Of a stretch of DNA of 64,000 bases, positions 37,217 to 46,135 are shown one piece after another. A program made the position numbers and the translations under genes. The first letter of the stretch is position 1, and each line of letters starts with the position of its first letter. The stretch spans positions 1-64,000 of the forward strand of contig JAPKCM010000022.1 of assembly GCA_028822935.1 (NCBI GenBank), written 5' to 3'. The stretch is from Akkermansiaceae bacterium (GTDB taxonomy: Bacteria > Verrucomicrobiota > Verrucomicrobiia > Verrucomicrobiales > Akkermansiaceae). The notes under the pieces are model-generated. The model ran no database searches. It was not told the origin of the DNA and saw only the letters and a list, made by a program, of their open reading frames with translations.

Positions 37217-37274
37217 CATCGGCTCGAAATGGTATTGTCGTCGGCGACTGGATCGTATGAAATGAATCCTGCCA

Positions 37275-37604
37275 ATGATTAAGCTCTCAAGCCCTTTCTG
37301 GATCGTAGTAATCACCGTCGCGCTCTGCCTTTCCGCTACCGCGCAAGCCGTAAAAGACACTACAGAGCGGCCGAACATCGTCACCATCGCCGAACTGATG
37401 AAGCCGGCCGGCTACCAGACCGGAATGGTCGGCAAATGGCACCTCGGCAAGGATCCCACAAAAGACGGCCCGATCCAGCGCGGTTTCGACGATTTCTACG
37501 GGACCATGACCGGTGCGGGTTCGTTTTGGGATCCCTACACCTTGACGCATAATGCCGAGTTCACCGAGATCGACGACGACGACTATTACTACACCGACAA
37601 GATC
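37275..37604 (+). pseudogene. Sulfatase pseudogene with the catalytic segment deleted
   Basis: A signal peptide and the first strand of a sulfatase (ERPNIV) are joined directly to [23 protein letters not shown], which normally lies about 70-80 residues later. The missing part holds the metal-binding aspartates and the C-x-P-S/T-R formylglycine motif, so the product cannot be an active sulfatase. Homology continues as [19 protein letters not shown] and stops near 37604, where unrelated sequence begins. The frame runs on to 38063 but is not sulfatase-like there. Both an internal deletion and a 3' truncation have occurred. Confidence 0.8.
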
Positions 37605-37629
37605 TGCCCTTCATCATCGCGACCAGCGG

Positions 37630-37911
37630 GATGGGATGGGATGGAAGGGGGGTGCAGTTGCTCATCCCCAGCTCAAGGCCGCCGCACAAATCGAGAACTG
37701 CTATGCCGTGGACACCATCCGCTTTCGTGGCAATCGCGTGAACAAGCAGATCTCGCATTGGTTCAACAACTCAACCTCATACTGCAAAATCGGATCCTAT
37801 TCAGCCAAAGCCATGATCGCCGCGATGGACGGCAAGAAACCCTCTGCCGGGATCGTGGGCCATGTGGATCCAGACACGCCCAACCCGGCTGGAGCCAGAA
37901 ACAAAAAATAG
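37630..37911 (+). pseudogene. C-terminal fragment of an unidentified protein
   Basis: In a frame different from the sulfatase remnant, about 80 codons read like a natural protein end ([50 protein letters not shown]). No start is present. I do not recognise the family. It is fused to the truncated sulfatase, which suggests a deletion joined the front of one gene to the back of another. A further short segment at 37912-37998 is unidentified. Confidence 0.4.
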
Positions 37912-38055
37912 TTGGATTTCTGCGGACCTCTCGGTTGGATGAATACGCGCGCTGTCGCTCAGATTATCAACAAAACTTATTGGCAGGGAGCGCTGTAGCC
38001 TCTCTCCGACTGGCCCGTGTCAGACACAGGACAAGGTGTCCTCGACTACAATCTC

Positions 38056-38385
38056 ATGAGTGAAATTCGAATCCGAATCTACGCGGTCATCGCTGCGATC
38101 CCACGAGGACGTGTCGTGACCTACGGTCAGGTCGCCGCGATGGCGGGGGCGCCAAGGCATGCGCGCCAAGTCGGTTATGCTTTGTTCGACTTGCCGGAAG
38201 GTTAGCCACTCCCATGGCATCGCGTTGTGAACGCGCGGGGTGAAATCAGCCAACGCAGTGAGCCCGGTTGCGAGAATGTCCAACGCTCGAAGTTGGAAGC
38301 GGAGGGAATCGAGTTCCACAACGGACGCGTGGATCTAGAGCTTTGCCGCTGGGAACCTAATATCAAGCTGGGCGAAATCGGGTAG
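38056..38385 (+). pseudogene. Alkyltransferase-like (ATL) DNA repair protein with an in-frame stop
   Basis: The 109-codon frame starts at ATG 38056 and encodes RIYAVIAAIPRGRVVTYGQV and GAPRHARQVGYAL, the DNA-binding fold of O6-alkylguanine alkyltransferases. The active-site block reads PWHRVV, with Trp instead of the alkyl-accepting Cys (PCHR), which defines the ATL subfamily that flags O6-alkylguanine for excision repair. A single TAG at 38203-38205 interrupts the frame just before that block (LPEG*PLPWHRVV). The frame resumes without further damage to 38383. A one-base change from TCG (Ser) would explain it. It is either a young pseudogene, a sequencing error or a read-through site. Confidence 0.82.
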
Positions 38386-38620
38386 ACTCACTATGCCCTC
38401 TATTTTAGCCTCTCCTCAGCCTGTTGATGAGATTAAATAGTTTGAATCGTTGAACATCTGATGATTTGTTTTACTTGTGCAAAAGCGGACAGGTTCCTGT
38501 TAAAAATTCCCTTTCTGAGAGTGTTTTTAAATGCTTCTTTGAGCGAAGAATTTTCCAGCTCCGTAAGAGCCTTTGATTAGGTGTGCTGTGGAAAAATATT
38601 TGAGTGATTTCTCTCGATTG

Positions 38621-40394
38621 ATGATGACAAAATTGACCCTCTTATTTTTTCTATTCCTGTCTGTGGCAGGGGCTGCCCAATACCTTGAATTGGCTGCTCC
38701 CTTCACGGATAACATGATTCTCCAGAGAGAATCGAAGGTCCCCGTCTGGGGGTTTGATCAACCGGGGAGCCGGGTGATCGTCGAGTTTGCCGGACAAACG
38801 AAATCGGCGGTGGCGGACAAACATGGTGATTGGATGTTGAAGCTCGATCCTCTGAAAATCTCATTCGATGAGCTGAATTTTTAGGTGAAGAACAAGCGGG
38901 GAGAATCGATCGACATCAAAGGAGTCCTGGTCGGGGAAGTGTGGTTTTCATCCGGCCAAACAATATGGCAAGGACATTGCCTTCACCGGACCAATTTATG
39001 ACGGCTATCAGGTCGAAGGAAACAAGGCCATCGTTTCGTTTGAAAAGGAAAGTCTCTTCGGCGGACTCATGGTGGGCAACAAAGGAATGGCCAAGGATTA
39101 TCGGGAACCGGGGAAATTTGTGGAGCCGGCCAAACCAACTCCGGGAGACCGACTCAACCATTTTCGCGTCTGCGGTGCCGATAAAAAATGGCACGCCGCT
39201 GAAGCGAAGATCGTGGGAGACACCGTGGTGGTAGGTTCCGAAAAAGTATCGGTACCCATCGGTGTGCAGTATGCCTATAGCGGAGTTCCGGAGAACTCGA
39301 ATCTCTACAACAAGGCTGGCCTGCCCGCGACTCCATTTGCGATGATCAATGGTGAGTTCATTTTGAAGAAGACGATCTGGAGAAAGCGGCTGTCGAAAAG
39401 GCGAGGTATGCTCGCTACACCGATCCCAATCACCCTGGTGGTTCAGGCAAGTCACGACCTCAGTAGAACGGTCAAAAATATCCTCATTGGTGATGTTTGG
39501 TATCTCACTGGTAGCACTCAGTTGACCTCCGAGTGGGCCTTTAATCAGCGTGACAAAGAAGCCAAACTGCCAGCCACGATGCCGTTGGTCCGCGAGTTTA
39601 AGAGAAAGACAAATGCCAGCACATCCGCGACTCCCAGGAAGCGCCGATTCGAAACTGGCGGCGGCAAGTACCGTTCTTCTTGGCTGACGGCCGACTACTC
39701 GAAAGAGGGGAGTGGTGTGACGATGTTCGCCTATGAGTTCGCCAAGACTCTCGATCGCCCGGGAATACCGCAGGGGTTTGTGACGATGTCTTCCGGTCAG
39801 GGGGGGCGTAATCGACAGATCGCATCGCCCTTGTCCTGGACCTCATTTCAAGGCGTAAAGGAGATCAAGAGTCCGGTTTTTGAAGCCCGTCTTAACGAAC
39901 TGTTTTTACAGTTCCCCAACACCGGGGTGGCGAAGCAAGCTGTTGCCGGTCATATCTTGGCGGTTCAGGGATTTGTGAAAGGTGTCATCGACGGACGAGG
40001 CGGAGATTTTTCGAAACTCGCCCTTCAGGCTCCCGCCTTCCCGGAGGCCGGGAGGGGAGGCACGGTGGCGTCGGATACCATCCCAACCTACGCCTACAAT
40101 TGGGGTGTCAGTCCGCTCACTCCGATGGGTGTGAGCGGAGTGATCTGGGTTCCTTCTGAAAACAACATCGGCGAGAACCCGGCTCATTACGCGGCCGAAC
40201 TGGAAATCTACGAGAAAAGTCTTCCTGCGACCTACGGTCAGAAAAAAGTCCAGTTTCTCTATGCTCAACCATCGGCCAGGTTGGTGGAAGGAATCACCGC
40301 TCCCAAGATCCTCGGTGCCAAGAGTATTCCCATTGATCCATGGCCGAAGAGTCTCAAGGAGCTTGCCATCACATTGGCCAAGTTGGTCAATTAG
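38621..40394 (+). pseudogene. Sialate O-acetylesterase-like tandem gene, multiply disrupted
   Basis: The start is normal: a signal peptide (MMTKLTLLFFLFLSVAGA), then FTDNMILQRESKVPVWG, the family's first domain. A TAG stop at 38882-38884 follows, then GVLVGEVWFSSGQ in the same frame. There the catalytic core is missing: the next recognisable residues (YGKDIAFTGPIYDGYQVEG, in another frame) belong to the C-terminal domain about 300 residues later. Two compensating frameshifts occur near 39361 and 39450. A second esterase-like unit then runs to 40394, with GDVWYLTGSTQL where GQSNM is expected, so it also lacks the nucleophile Ser. It looks like a decayed two-unit esterase. Confidence 0.72.
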
Positions 40395-40412
40395 GGAATT
40401 GGTAGGATCTCT

Positions 40413-41009
40413 TTACTTCTTGGAGGATTCGAGTTCCGTGATGAAAATGTTGCGGAACAGGTGCTGGCCGCCTCCGGGGACTTCTGCTTGAACTGCGATG
40501 AACCCTGCTTCCAGATCTTCGAGTCCGTCGGCTTTCCACGCTTCCTTGCCGTTGATCAAAAGAGAGATCTTCGAGCCCTGTAATGTGAGTTTAAATGTGT
40601 TCCACTCGCGTTCTTTGATCAGTCCTTTACTGGTGGCGCCTTCAATTCCGCCGACATTACCTTCCTTTCCTTTCAGGAGGTTGGCCTGGTAGCGTTTCGG
40701 CCACGGGCGGTTTTCAGGAAGAGAGGTGTAGCGGAAATAGACGCCGCTGTCCCAATTGTTCTCGCCCAGCGCTTTCCATTCGTATTCCAGGACAAAGTCG
40801 CGATACTTCTTTTCGGTTTGCACCAGACCGTTTCCGCTTTTGATAAAGAGATTGCCGTCCGCCACTTCGGCTTCGCATTTCAGGACCGTCCAACCTTTGA
40901 GGTCTTTTCCATTGAACAGGGAGACACGTTTGTTTTGGGCAGAGGCGTATCCCGAGGTCATTAGGGAGACAAGGAGCAGGAGTCTGAATAAGAAGTCTTT
41001 GTTCATCAT
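40413..41009 (-). CDS. Secreted DUF1080 (3-keto-disaccharide hydrolase) protein
   Basis: The 198-residue product has a signal peptide (MMNKDFLFRLLLLVSLMTSGYASA) and the DUF1080 fold: opening VSLFNGKDLKGWTV, a YRDFVLEYEWKAL strand, WDSGVYFRYT, and the closing VPGGGQHLFRNIFITEL. The fold is concanavalin-like; some members hydrolyse 3-keto-glucosides made by Gfo/Idh/MocA-type oxidoreductases. It ends 18 bp from the oppositely oriented esterase pseudogene and is the only intact gene in the surrounding 4.7 kb. The wider presence of Gfo/Idh proteins fits such a 3-keto pathway, but linkage is not shown. Confidence 0.87.
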   Translation of the reverse strand: MMNKDFLFRLLLLVSLMTSGYASAQNKRVSLFNGKDLKGWTVLKCEAEVADGNLFIKSGNGLVQTEKKYRDFVLEYEWKALGENNWDSGVYFRYTSLPENRPWPKRYQANLLKGKEGNVGGIEGATSKGLIKEREWNTFKLTLQGSKISLLINGKEAWKADGLEDLEAGFIAVQAEVPGGGQHLFRNIFITELESSKK

Positions 41010-41255
41010 GGTTCTGGTGGATACGTGGACTGTTGGCCGATCTGACAGGGATTCGACACTTGCCCGTTTTTAGGCAGGATATTTTGGAGGTATTTCTTAC
41101 CAATGATGAAGTTGCTCAAGGGTAAGTGATCTCATCTAAGAGATCACGCGGATTCACAGCCGGTCCCGCCGGGCGGGGTCCTGGTGTGGCGCTTGGTCAA
41201 TCAACGATCGCGGCGCCTGTCCCACCGTCCCGCCCTCGACGAACTCGATCTTGGT

Positions 41256-41609
41256 CAGCGTCTTGCTCTTTGGGCCTTGGCCAGAGACCACGGCCAGAAG
41301 GATCTGGTCTGTTGCGGTCCGATCTATCAGGGCATGAAGGTCGAAGGTGGGAAGATCCGGCTGTCGTTTGACCACTCCGGTTCGGGGCTGGTCGCAAAGG
41401 ACGGCACCCTTGCCAACTTCGTGATCGCCGGAGCTGACAAGAAATTCGTTCCGGCCAAAGCCACGATCGAAAATATGACGGTCGTTGTTTCAAGCGACCA
41501 GGTGGCAAAGCCGGTTGCGGTCAGGTATGCCTTCGACAATGCCGGCGTGCCCAGCTTGTTTAACAAGGAGGGTTTGCCGGCGTCGTCTTTTAGGACGGAT
41601 GAGTGGTAA
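41256..41609 (+). pseudogene. C-terminal remnant of a sialate O-acetylesterase
   Basis: The frame encodes RLALWALARDHGQKDLV, GPIYQGMKVEGGKIRLSF, FVIAGADKKFVPAKA, PVAVRYAFDN and the ending LPASSFRTDEW, i.e. the last 115-120 residues of a sialate O-acetylesterase. The catalytic N-terminal part is absent and no start is present. It is distinct in sequence from the esterase remnant at 38621, so at least two such genes have decayed here. 41010-41255 contains nothing I can identify beyond the likely promoter of the DUF1080 gene. Confidence 0.75.
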
Positions 41610-41684
41610 GTTGGAAAGAGGGTAGGGGACGGTCCCTCCATCGTCATCCCGTACCATTCAGGCCAGTCCGCTCCGCCCAAACAC

Positions 41685-41905
41685 CTATTTCAGGAGGATC
41701 ACGAGCAGTAGCAGCGCCTGCATCAACACCGCGATTCCGTTGGTGATCCAGAGTAGGGCGCGTTCGAAACGGAAGCCCGATATTCTGTTGGGTTGCGTCG
41801 AGGCTGGAAACCAGGTTCTTTCCAGTTCTTGCCGCCGAACGTCGGGTGGTTCAGGTGCCAGGTGTCATTCCAGATCTCGGTCTTCGGCGAGACCGGGATG
41901 CTTGA
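41685..41905 (-). pseudogene. Frameshifted C-terminal tail of a membrane-anchored protein
   Basis: Immediately after the enolase-superfamily gene the minus strand encodes KTEIWNDTWHLNHPTFGGKN and, after a one-base shift near 41830, RISGFRFERALLWITNG leading into a C-terminal membrane helix and stop. Only the tail is left. The family is unknown to me. The tail-only remnant suggests the catabolic operon was inserted or joined beside a broken gene. Confidence 0.45.
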
Positions 41906-41911
41906 ATTTCA

Positions 41912-43138
41912 TCACGCGAGTTGGCTGACTTGGTAGTTGTTTTTACTGCTGAAAACAGCTGGCTGCCACTGGGCGCCGATCCCTGGGTTTTCAGGTGCGA
42001 GAGCGTAACCGTCCTCCACTTGAATTTTTTCGGTGATGAGTTCAGGGTAAAGGATGCGAATGTGTGAACGGACGGTCTCCTGCCAGGCCACGTTGCCTGA
42101 TGCTGTCGCGACATGAATGCCCGAAAGTAGAGTCAATGGACCGGTGCAGTCGTGCATGCTAACGGGCACATTGTAAGCTTGAGCCAACTGTGTGATTCGA
42201 TGAGTCTGCGAGATGCCCCCCACCCAAGTCGGGTCGATCATGATGTAATCCGCGGCACGCTTTTCCAGCACGAGCCGGTAGTCCTCCATGCTGATCATCA
42301 TTTCGCTCACGGCCAGGGGCACTCCGGCTTTGGTTCGAAAATCCGCGATCGTATCGATGCAATCGGGGCGGATCACGTCCTCCAGCCAAAGAGGGTCGAT
42401 TTCACGCATCGCCTTGGCAATCCTCAGAGCTGCCGGAAGCTGAAAAAAGCCGTGCCCATCGAGTATGATTTCGATTTGGTCGCCCAAGGTATCTCGAATC
42501 GCACGCATGGGTTTGAGTCCGGTCTCGATATCTTCCTTGGAAATGTGAAGCGCCCCGCCGGGCTTGTGTGCGGCAAAATCAAAATTCCACATTTTCAATG
42601 CCTTGTATCCCTCGTCGATCAGTTCCTTGGCGTAATCGACAGGATTATTAACCACGGACCAGTAGTCATTGAGTGGGCTCTGCTCTCCGACTGCTCCGTA
42701 GCCAGGCCAAAAATGAAAATCGCGGTTCGTTCGACTCGGACTGCGGTTGGAGGTGTAGCTGGAGCCGGCACTGCTGTTGTAGACGGCCACTCGCTCCTGC
42801 GCGCGTCCGCCCAGCAACTGCCATACCGGTTGGTTGCAGACTTGCCCAAGGATGTCCCAGAGCGCGAGGTCGATGGCTGAGATGGCACGCAGTTCGCACC
42901 CGCGCGAGCCGAAGTTGGTCGCACGCTCATACAAAAACCGCCAGTGCCCCTCAATCGCCAACGGGTCCGCCCCCAAAAGTCGATTGGACATCCAATCGTG
43001 GATCGTCGCCGCCACCGCTTCAGGAACGTAATAGGTTTCCCCGTGTCCGACATAGCCCGCGTCGGTCTCAATGCGCAAAGCCAACAGCCCAGGCATCATT
43101 TCCCTGGGAATCGCGGTTTCTATTTTAGTGATTTTCAT
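41912..43138 (-). CDS. Enolase-superfamily enzyme (mandelate racemase/muconate lactonising type)
   Basis: The 408-residue product has the MR/MLE N-terminal capping domain (MKITKIETAIPREMMPGLLA, GHGETYYVPEAV) and the (beta/alpha)7-beta barrel. Metal ligands are visible in order: Asp in IILDGHGFF, Glu in DPLWLEDV, Glu in PLAVSEMM. A catalytic Lys lies in KALKMW, and the C-terminal block SMHDCTGPLTLLSG supplies a His-Asp pair, typical of sugar-acid dehydratases in this superfamily. It probably dehydrates or epimerises a hexonate or related acid. It is the last gene of the ten-gene run, 31 bp after the SDR gene. Cytoplasmic. Confidence 0.88.
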   Translation of the reverse strand: MKITKIETAIPREMMPGLLALRIETDAGYVGHGETYYVPEAVAATIHDWMSNRLLGADPLAIEGHWRFLYERATNFGSRGCELRAISAIDLALWDILGQVCNQPVWQLLGGRAQERVAVYNSSAGSSYTSNRSPSRTNRDFHFWPGYGAVGEQSPLNDYWSVVNNPVDYAKELIDEGYKALKMWNFDFAAHKPGGALHISKEDIETGLKPMRAIRDTLGDQIEIILDGHGFFQLPAALRIAKAMREIDPLWLEDVIRPDCIDTIADFRTKAGVPLAVSEMMISMEDYRLVLEKRAADYIMIDPTWVGGISQTHRITQLAQAYNVPVSMHDCTGPLTLLSGIHVATASGNVAWQETVRSHIRILYPELITEKIQVEDGYALAPENPGIGAQWQPAVFSSKNNYQVSQLA

Positions 43139-43169
43139 GTCTGTCTTTAAACGATCTCATGTATCTGAT

Positions 43170-43916
43170 CTATCCGTGAGTCCAGCCATGGCAGGCTCTG
43201 AGGTTTTGTCCGGTCATGGACCGAGCCAGCGGGCTGCCCAAAAATAGGGCGACATCTGTAATGGCCTCAGGTTCGATCGATTCCTTCAGGCACTGCTTTT
43301 CCTTCACTTCGGCGAACAACTCCGGGGTGGCAAATTCATCGACTTGACGATCCGTGAAAACCGCTCCAGGAGAGAGCGTGTTGACCCGTATGGAACGCTC
43401 ACCCCATTCACGAGCCAAAGATCGCGTGAAGCCGATAATCCCTCCTTTGCTCGAAACATATCCGGTCAGGTTCTTCATCCCGACATCAAATGTAATCGAG
43501 CTGATATTGATGACAGTCGAACCCGCACTCAGTAATTCGCTGGCTTCTTTGGCGCACAAAAAATATGCGCGCAAATTCGTATTCTGAATACGATCCCAAT
43601 CTTCCAGTTCCATCTGCTCGATGGGTATTCGAGGGTCGACTCCAGCATTGTTGATCAAAACATCGATGCCCTCCCAGGCTTCGCGGATTTCACCGAACCA
43701 TTCCTGGATCAAAGAAGGCTGGGTCAAATCCACCCGGCTAAAGGTCACCCGTTCGTTGCCCAATTCTTCAAGCAAGGACTGAGCGGCCTCCACTTCTCGC
43801 CCGCAAAACCAAACGGTTGCTCCGGCCTGATGGAAGCCCTTCACGATATTGCGACCGATCCCTTGCGTGCCGCCGGTGACCACTACATTCTTTCCGGTAT
43901 AGTCGATATACTTCAT
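43170..43916 (-). CDS. Short-chain dehydrogenase/reductase
   Basis: The 248-residue classical SDR has cofactor motif TGGTQGIG at about residues 15-22, NNAG, catalytic Ser in INISS, and the YVSSK active-site pair (Tyr-x3-Lys). An arginine in WFCGRE after the second strand suggests NADP preference. Its ATG overlaps the stop of the M81 gene as ATGA (43913-43916). In this operon it probably oxidises a sugar or sugar acid. Last residues GWTHG are slightly unusual, but length is normal. Confidence 0.9.
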   Translation of the reverse strand: MKYIDYTGKNVVVTGGTQGIGRNIVKGFHQAGATVWFCGREVEAAQSLLEELGNERVTFSRVDLTQPSLIQEWFGEIREAWEGIDVLINNAGVDPRIPIEQMELEDWDRIQNTNLRAYFLCAKEASELLSAGSTVINISSITFDVGMKNLTGYVSSKGGIIGFTRSLAREWGERSIRVNTLSPGAVFTDRQVDEFATPELFAEVKEKQCLKESIEPEAITDVALFLGSPLARSMTGQNLRACHGWTHG

Positions 43917-45424
43917 ATAGATTCTATTTTTCTTGTTCTAACGGTGTAGGCATCCGGATCCAGTGGATGAATCGGGCGCCGTAATTTTTGATATTCAAAC
44001 TGACTCAAGAGATTGGAGCAAGGCCCCGGTGTGTCGATATGTAACTCTTTCGTCGCGATCCCGGAAAAAGCTTGCCGGTGCGAAACCGCAGCCTTGATCC
44101 CCACGATCCGTTTTGACTCGATATCAATCCCTTGACTATGCCACATGCCTAGATCCATCGGGGGCGTTTTACGAGAGGTCACCAAGACTTCAATCCCACC
44201 AATCTGAAGAACGACTGAAGGCCCCATCTCGAAAGTGCGACCACTCACCGATGCCAGGTGGCTGTGGATATCTTCCAAATCAAACTGGCCCGACGAGCGG
44301 GCAATCAAAACAGCCTCCACACAAAGGGGCTCTTCATTAGATCGGCGACCCAGACCTGAAAATACGACAGACGTGCCTTGGCCGATGGAGATGCTTTCCA
44401 AAGATTCGACCAGCTCCAGGTCACAAATCGCTACCGCCGCGGAATGACAATCCGCCGCGATCAACTCTCGCAAAAGCGTCGTGCTCCTTCCCGATGCCCC
44501 TCCACCAATATTATCCGCATCTTCAACCAACAGGGTAATCACCGGGCAGGCATCGGAAATTTCTGAAAGGGCGTTTTGAATCGTCAACGGCGGGTCCGAC
44601 TCCGGCAAACCAACACGACCAAGAACGGCCTCAAGCGCATCGAAGGCATCTTCTGCCTTGCAATCTGCCCAGACAACTGCCGAAAAACTGAGTGATGTAT
44701 CCGCCGTATCGGCATAGGCAAAACCGGCATTGATGTTCAACGCCGCGATCCCGGGGGATTCATTTTCTAATACGCGAGCCTCGGCCTCCAGTGCAGACAT
44801 CGGCAAGTCATCCGTGCCGGTTTGAATCGGCGTCAGCAGAACCGGCACGGAACGCATCGTCATGTGGCAAGGCCTGTTTGAATCGAGGGAGTCAAACATC
44901 AGCAGAGCGGCGTCCTTTGCCGCTGCGAAGGCATCACGGTGAGGGTTCTCCCGATAGGCAATCAGGCCGGAGGCGGATTGTGTCATTTTTTGCGAGACGT
45001 TGGCATGCAGGTCGTAAACTCCGAAGATTGGGAAATCCGATCCCAATTCTTCCCGGATCTTCGATAAAACATAGCCCTCCACATCATCCTCCGACTCGCA
45101 GACCATCGCACCGTGCAGCACCATAAAGAGCGCATCCGGGCGGCAAGCATGGAGATCCTCCAGCAGGTGCCTGAGGAAATATTCGACGACACCATCTTCG
45201 ACCATTGGACCGGGAAAGGCTCGAAGCGCAATCACCGGGCGCAACTTGCAAGCGTGTGCATCGGCGACCTCAAAAAAGCCCCCAACGGGAGAGACGTTGC
45301 CCCTCTCGGCCAACAGCTCGTCCCCTTGCATCAGGGTAAAGTCACTCAGCCTGCTCAAGCCCTCCGCGAACGTGTTTGTTTCGTGAAAAAGCCCTGCAAG
45401 GGTTATGATGGGCAGCGCTGACAT
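43913..45424 (-). CDS. M81 family (MlrC-type) metallopeptidase
   Basis: The 503-residue product starts at ATG 45424; the frame is open further upstream but would run into the RraA-like gene. The M81 signature blocks are present: LFHETNTFAEG near the N-terminus, MVLHGAMV, VYDLHANVSQKM, YRENPHRDAF and DNIGGGASGRST. The type member MlrC acts in microcystin degradation, but homologues are widespread in catabolic operons for unrelated compounds and may act as amidases or lactonases. Its presence with an RraA-like aldolase, SDR and enolase-superfamily enzyme suggests cleavage of an amide-, lactone- or ester-linked intermediate. No signal peptide; cytoplasmic. Confidence 0.88.
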   Translation of the reverse strand: MSALPIITLAGLFHETNTFAEGLSRLSDFTLMQGDELLAERGNVSPVGGFFEVADAHACKLRPVIALRAFPGPMVEDGVVEYFLRHLLEDLHACRPDALFMVLHGAMVCESEDDVEGYVLSKIREELGSDFPIFGVYDLHANVSQKMTQSASGLIAYRENPHRDAFAAAKDAALLMFDSLDSNRPCHMTMRSVPVLLTPIQTGTDDLPMSALEAEARVLENESPGIAALNINAGFAYADTADTSLSFSAVVWADCKAEDAFDALEAVLGRVGLPESDPPLTIQNALSEISDACPVITLLVEDADNIGGGASGRSTTLLRELIAADCHSAAVAICDLELVESLESISIGQGTSVVFSGLGRRSNEEPLCVEAVLIARSSGQFDLEDIHSHLASVSGRTFEMGPSVVLQIGGIEVLVTSRKTPPMDLGMWHSQGIDIESKRIVGIKAAVSHRQAFSGIATKELHIDTPGPCSNLLSQFEYQKLRRPIHPLDPDAYTVRTRKIESI

Positions 45425-45443
45425 CTGGGCTAATAATCGTGGT

Positions 45444-46091
45444 TTAAAGGATTCCGTATTTGGCAAAGACTTCACCCATGGGAACGCCTTCCAGCAGTTC
45501 TTTGCGCACAACATTCTCACCACTGATTTTTTCGCGCGCGAGTTTGACTGCCTTATCGGCCACATCTTGAGGAATGATCACGACGCCATCTTCATCAGCT
45601 ACGATAAGATCACCTGAACGGGCCGAGACGCCTCCGATCGTGATCGGCACGTCGATTTCGACGATGTCTGCGCGCCCTTTACTGTCGGCGGGATGATAGC
45701 CGATACCGAAAACAGGAAAGTCCATATCCTTGATCTTCCACATATCGCGAGTGCATGCGGTCATCACGACTCCGGACACGCCTTTATACATGCATGCGGT
45801 GGTCAACAATTCACCCCAGAAACCACAAGTTTCATCGTTCCCGACATCGACCAAGAGCACGTTCCCTGCCTGCATTTGCTCCACCGCCTGGATCTCCAGC
45901 TTGTAGGGTTCCTCAGGGATGGCGTCCACCGTTTCGGCCCGAGCCGTGTAAACGACACCGGTGACACACTGTGCCGGCGTTAAAGCGCGAATTTGCGCAG
46001 GAAGAGACTGGTTACGATACCCGAGGCTGTCGAGGACGTCGGCAACGACGGCACTGTAGAGGTTTTCAAGGGATGGATGAGACTGATTCAT
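45444..46091 (-). CDS. RraA-like aldolase/decarboxylase family protein
   Basis: The 215-residue product starts at ATG 46091; the longer open frame to 46586 overlaps the transporter gene in another frame. It shows the RraA/HMG-CHA aldolase fold: TCGFWGELLTTACMYKGVSG, TRDMWKIKDMDFPVF (the Arg-Asp pair binding substrate and metal) and GDLIVADEDGVVIIP. True RraA regulates RNase E, but catabolic-operon members are usually 4-hydroxy-2-oxoacid aldolases or oxaloacetate decarboxylases. The context favours an aldolase producing pyruvate from a sugar-acid-derived intermediate. It lies 44 bp after the MFS gene. Confidence 0.85.
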   Translation of the reverse strand: MNQSHPSLENLYSAVVADVLDSLGYRNQSLPAQIRALTPAQCVTGVVYTARAETVDAIPEEPYKLEIQAVEQMQAGNVLLVDVGNDETCGFWGELLTTACMYKGVSGVVMTACTRDMWKIKDMDFPVFGIGYHPADSKGRADIVEIDVPITIGGVSARSGDLIVADEDGVVIIPQDVADKAVKLAREKISGENVVRKELLEGVPMGEVFAKYGIL

Positions 46092-46135
46092 GATTATTCG
46101 TGCGTATTGAGGTTGTGATAATTCTCGAAACTCGT

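Noticed and set aside
37605-38063. Continuation of the sulfatase frame
   Set aside because: Sulfatase similarity stops near 37604; the rest is read in the wrong frame of another fragment.
40714-41103. 129-codon minus-strand frame
   Set aside because: It overlaps the start of the intact DUF1080 gene in a different frame.
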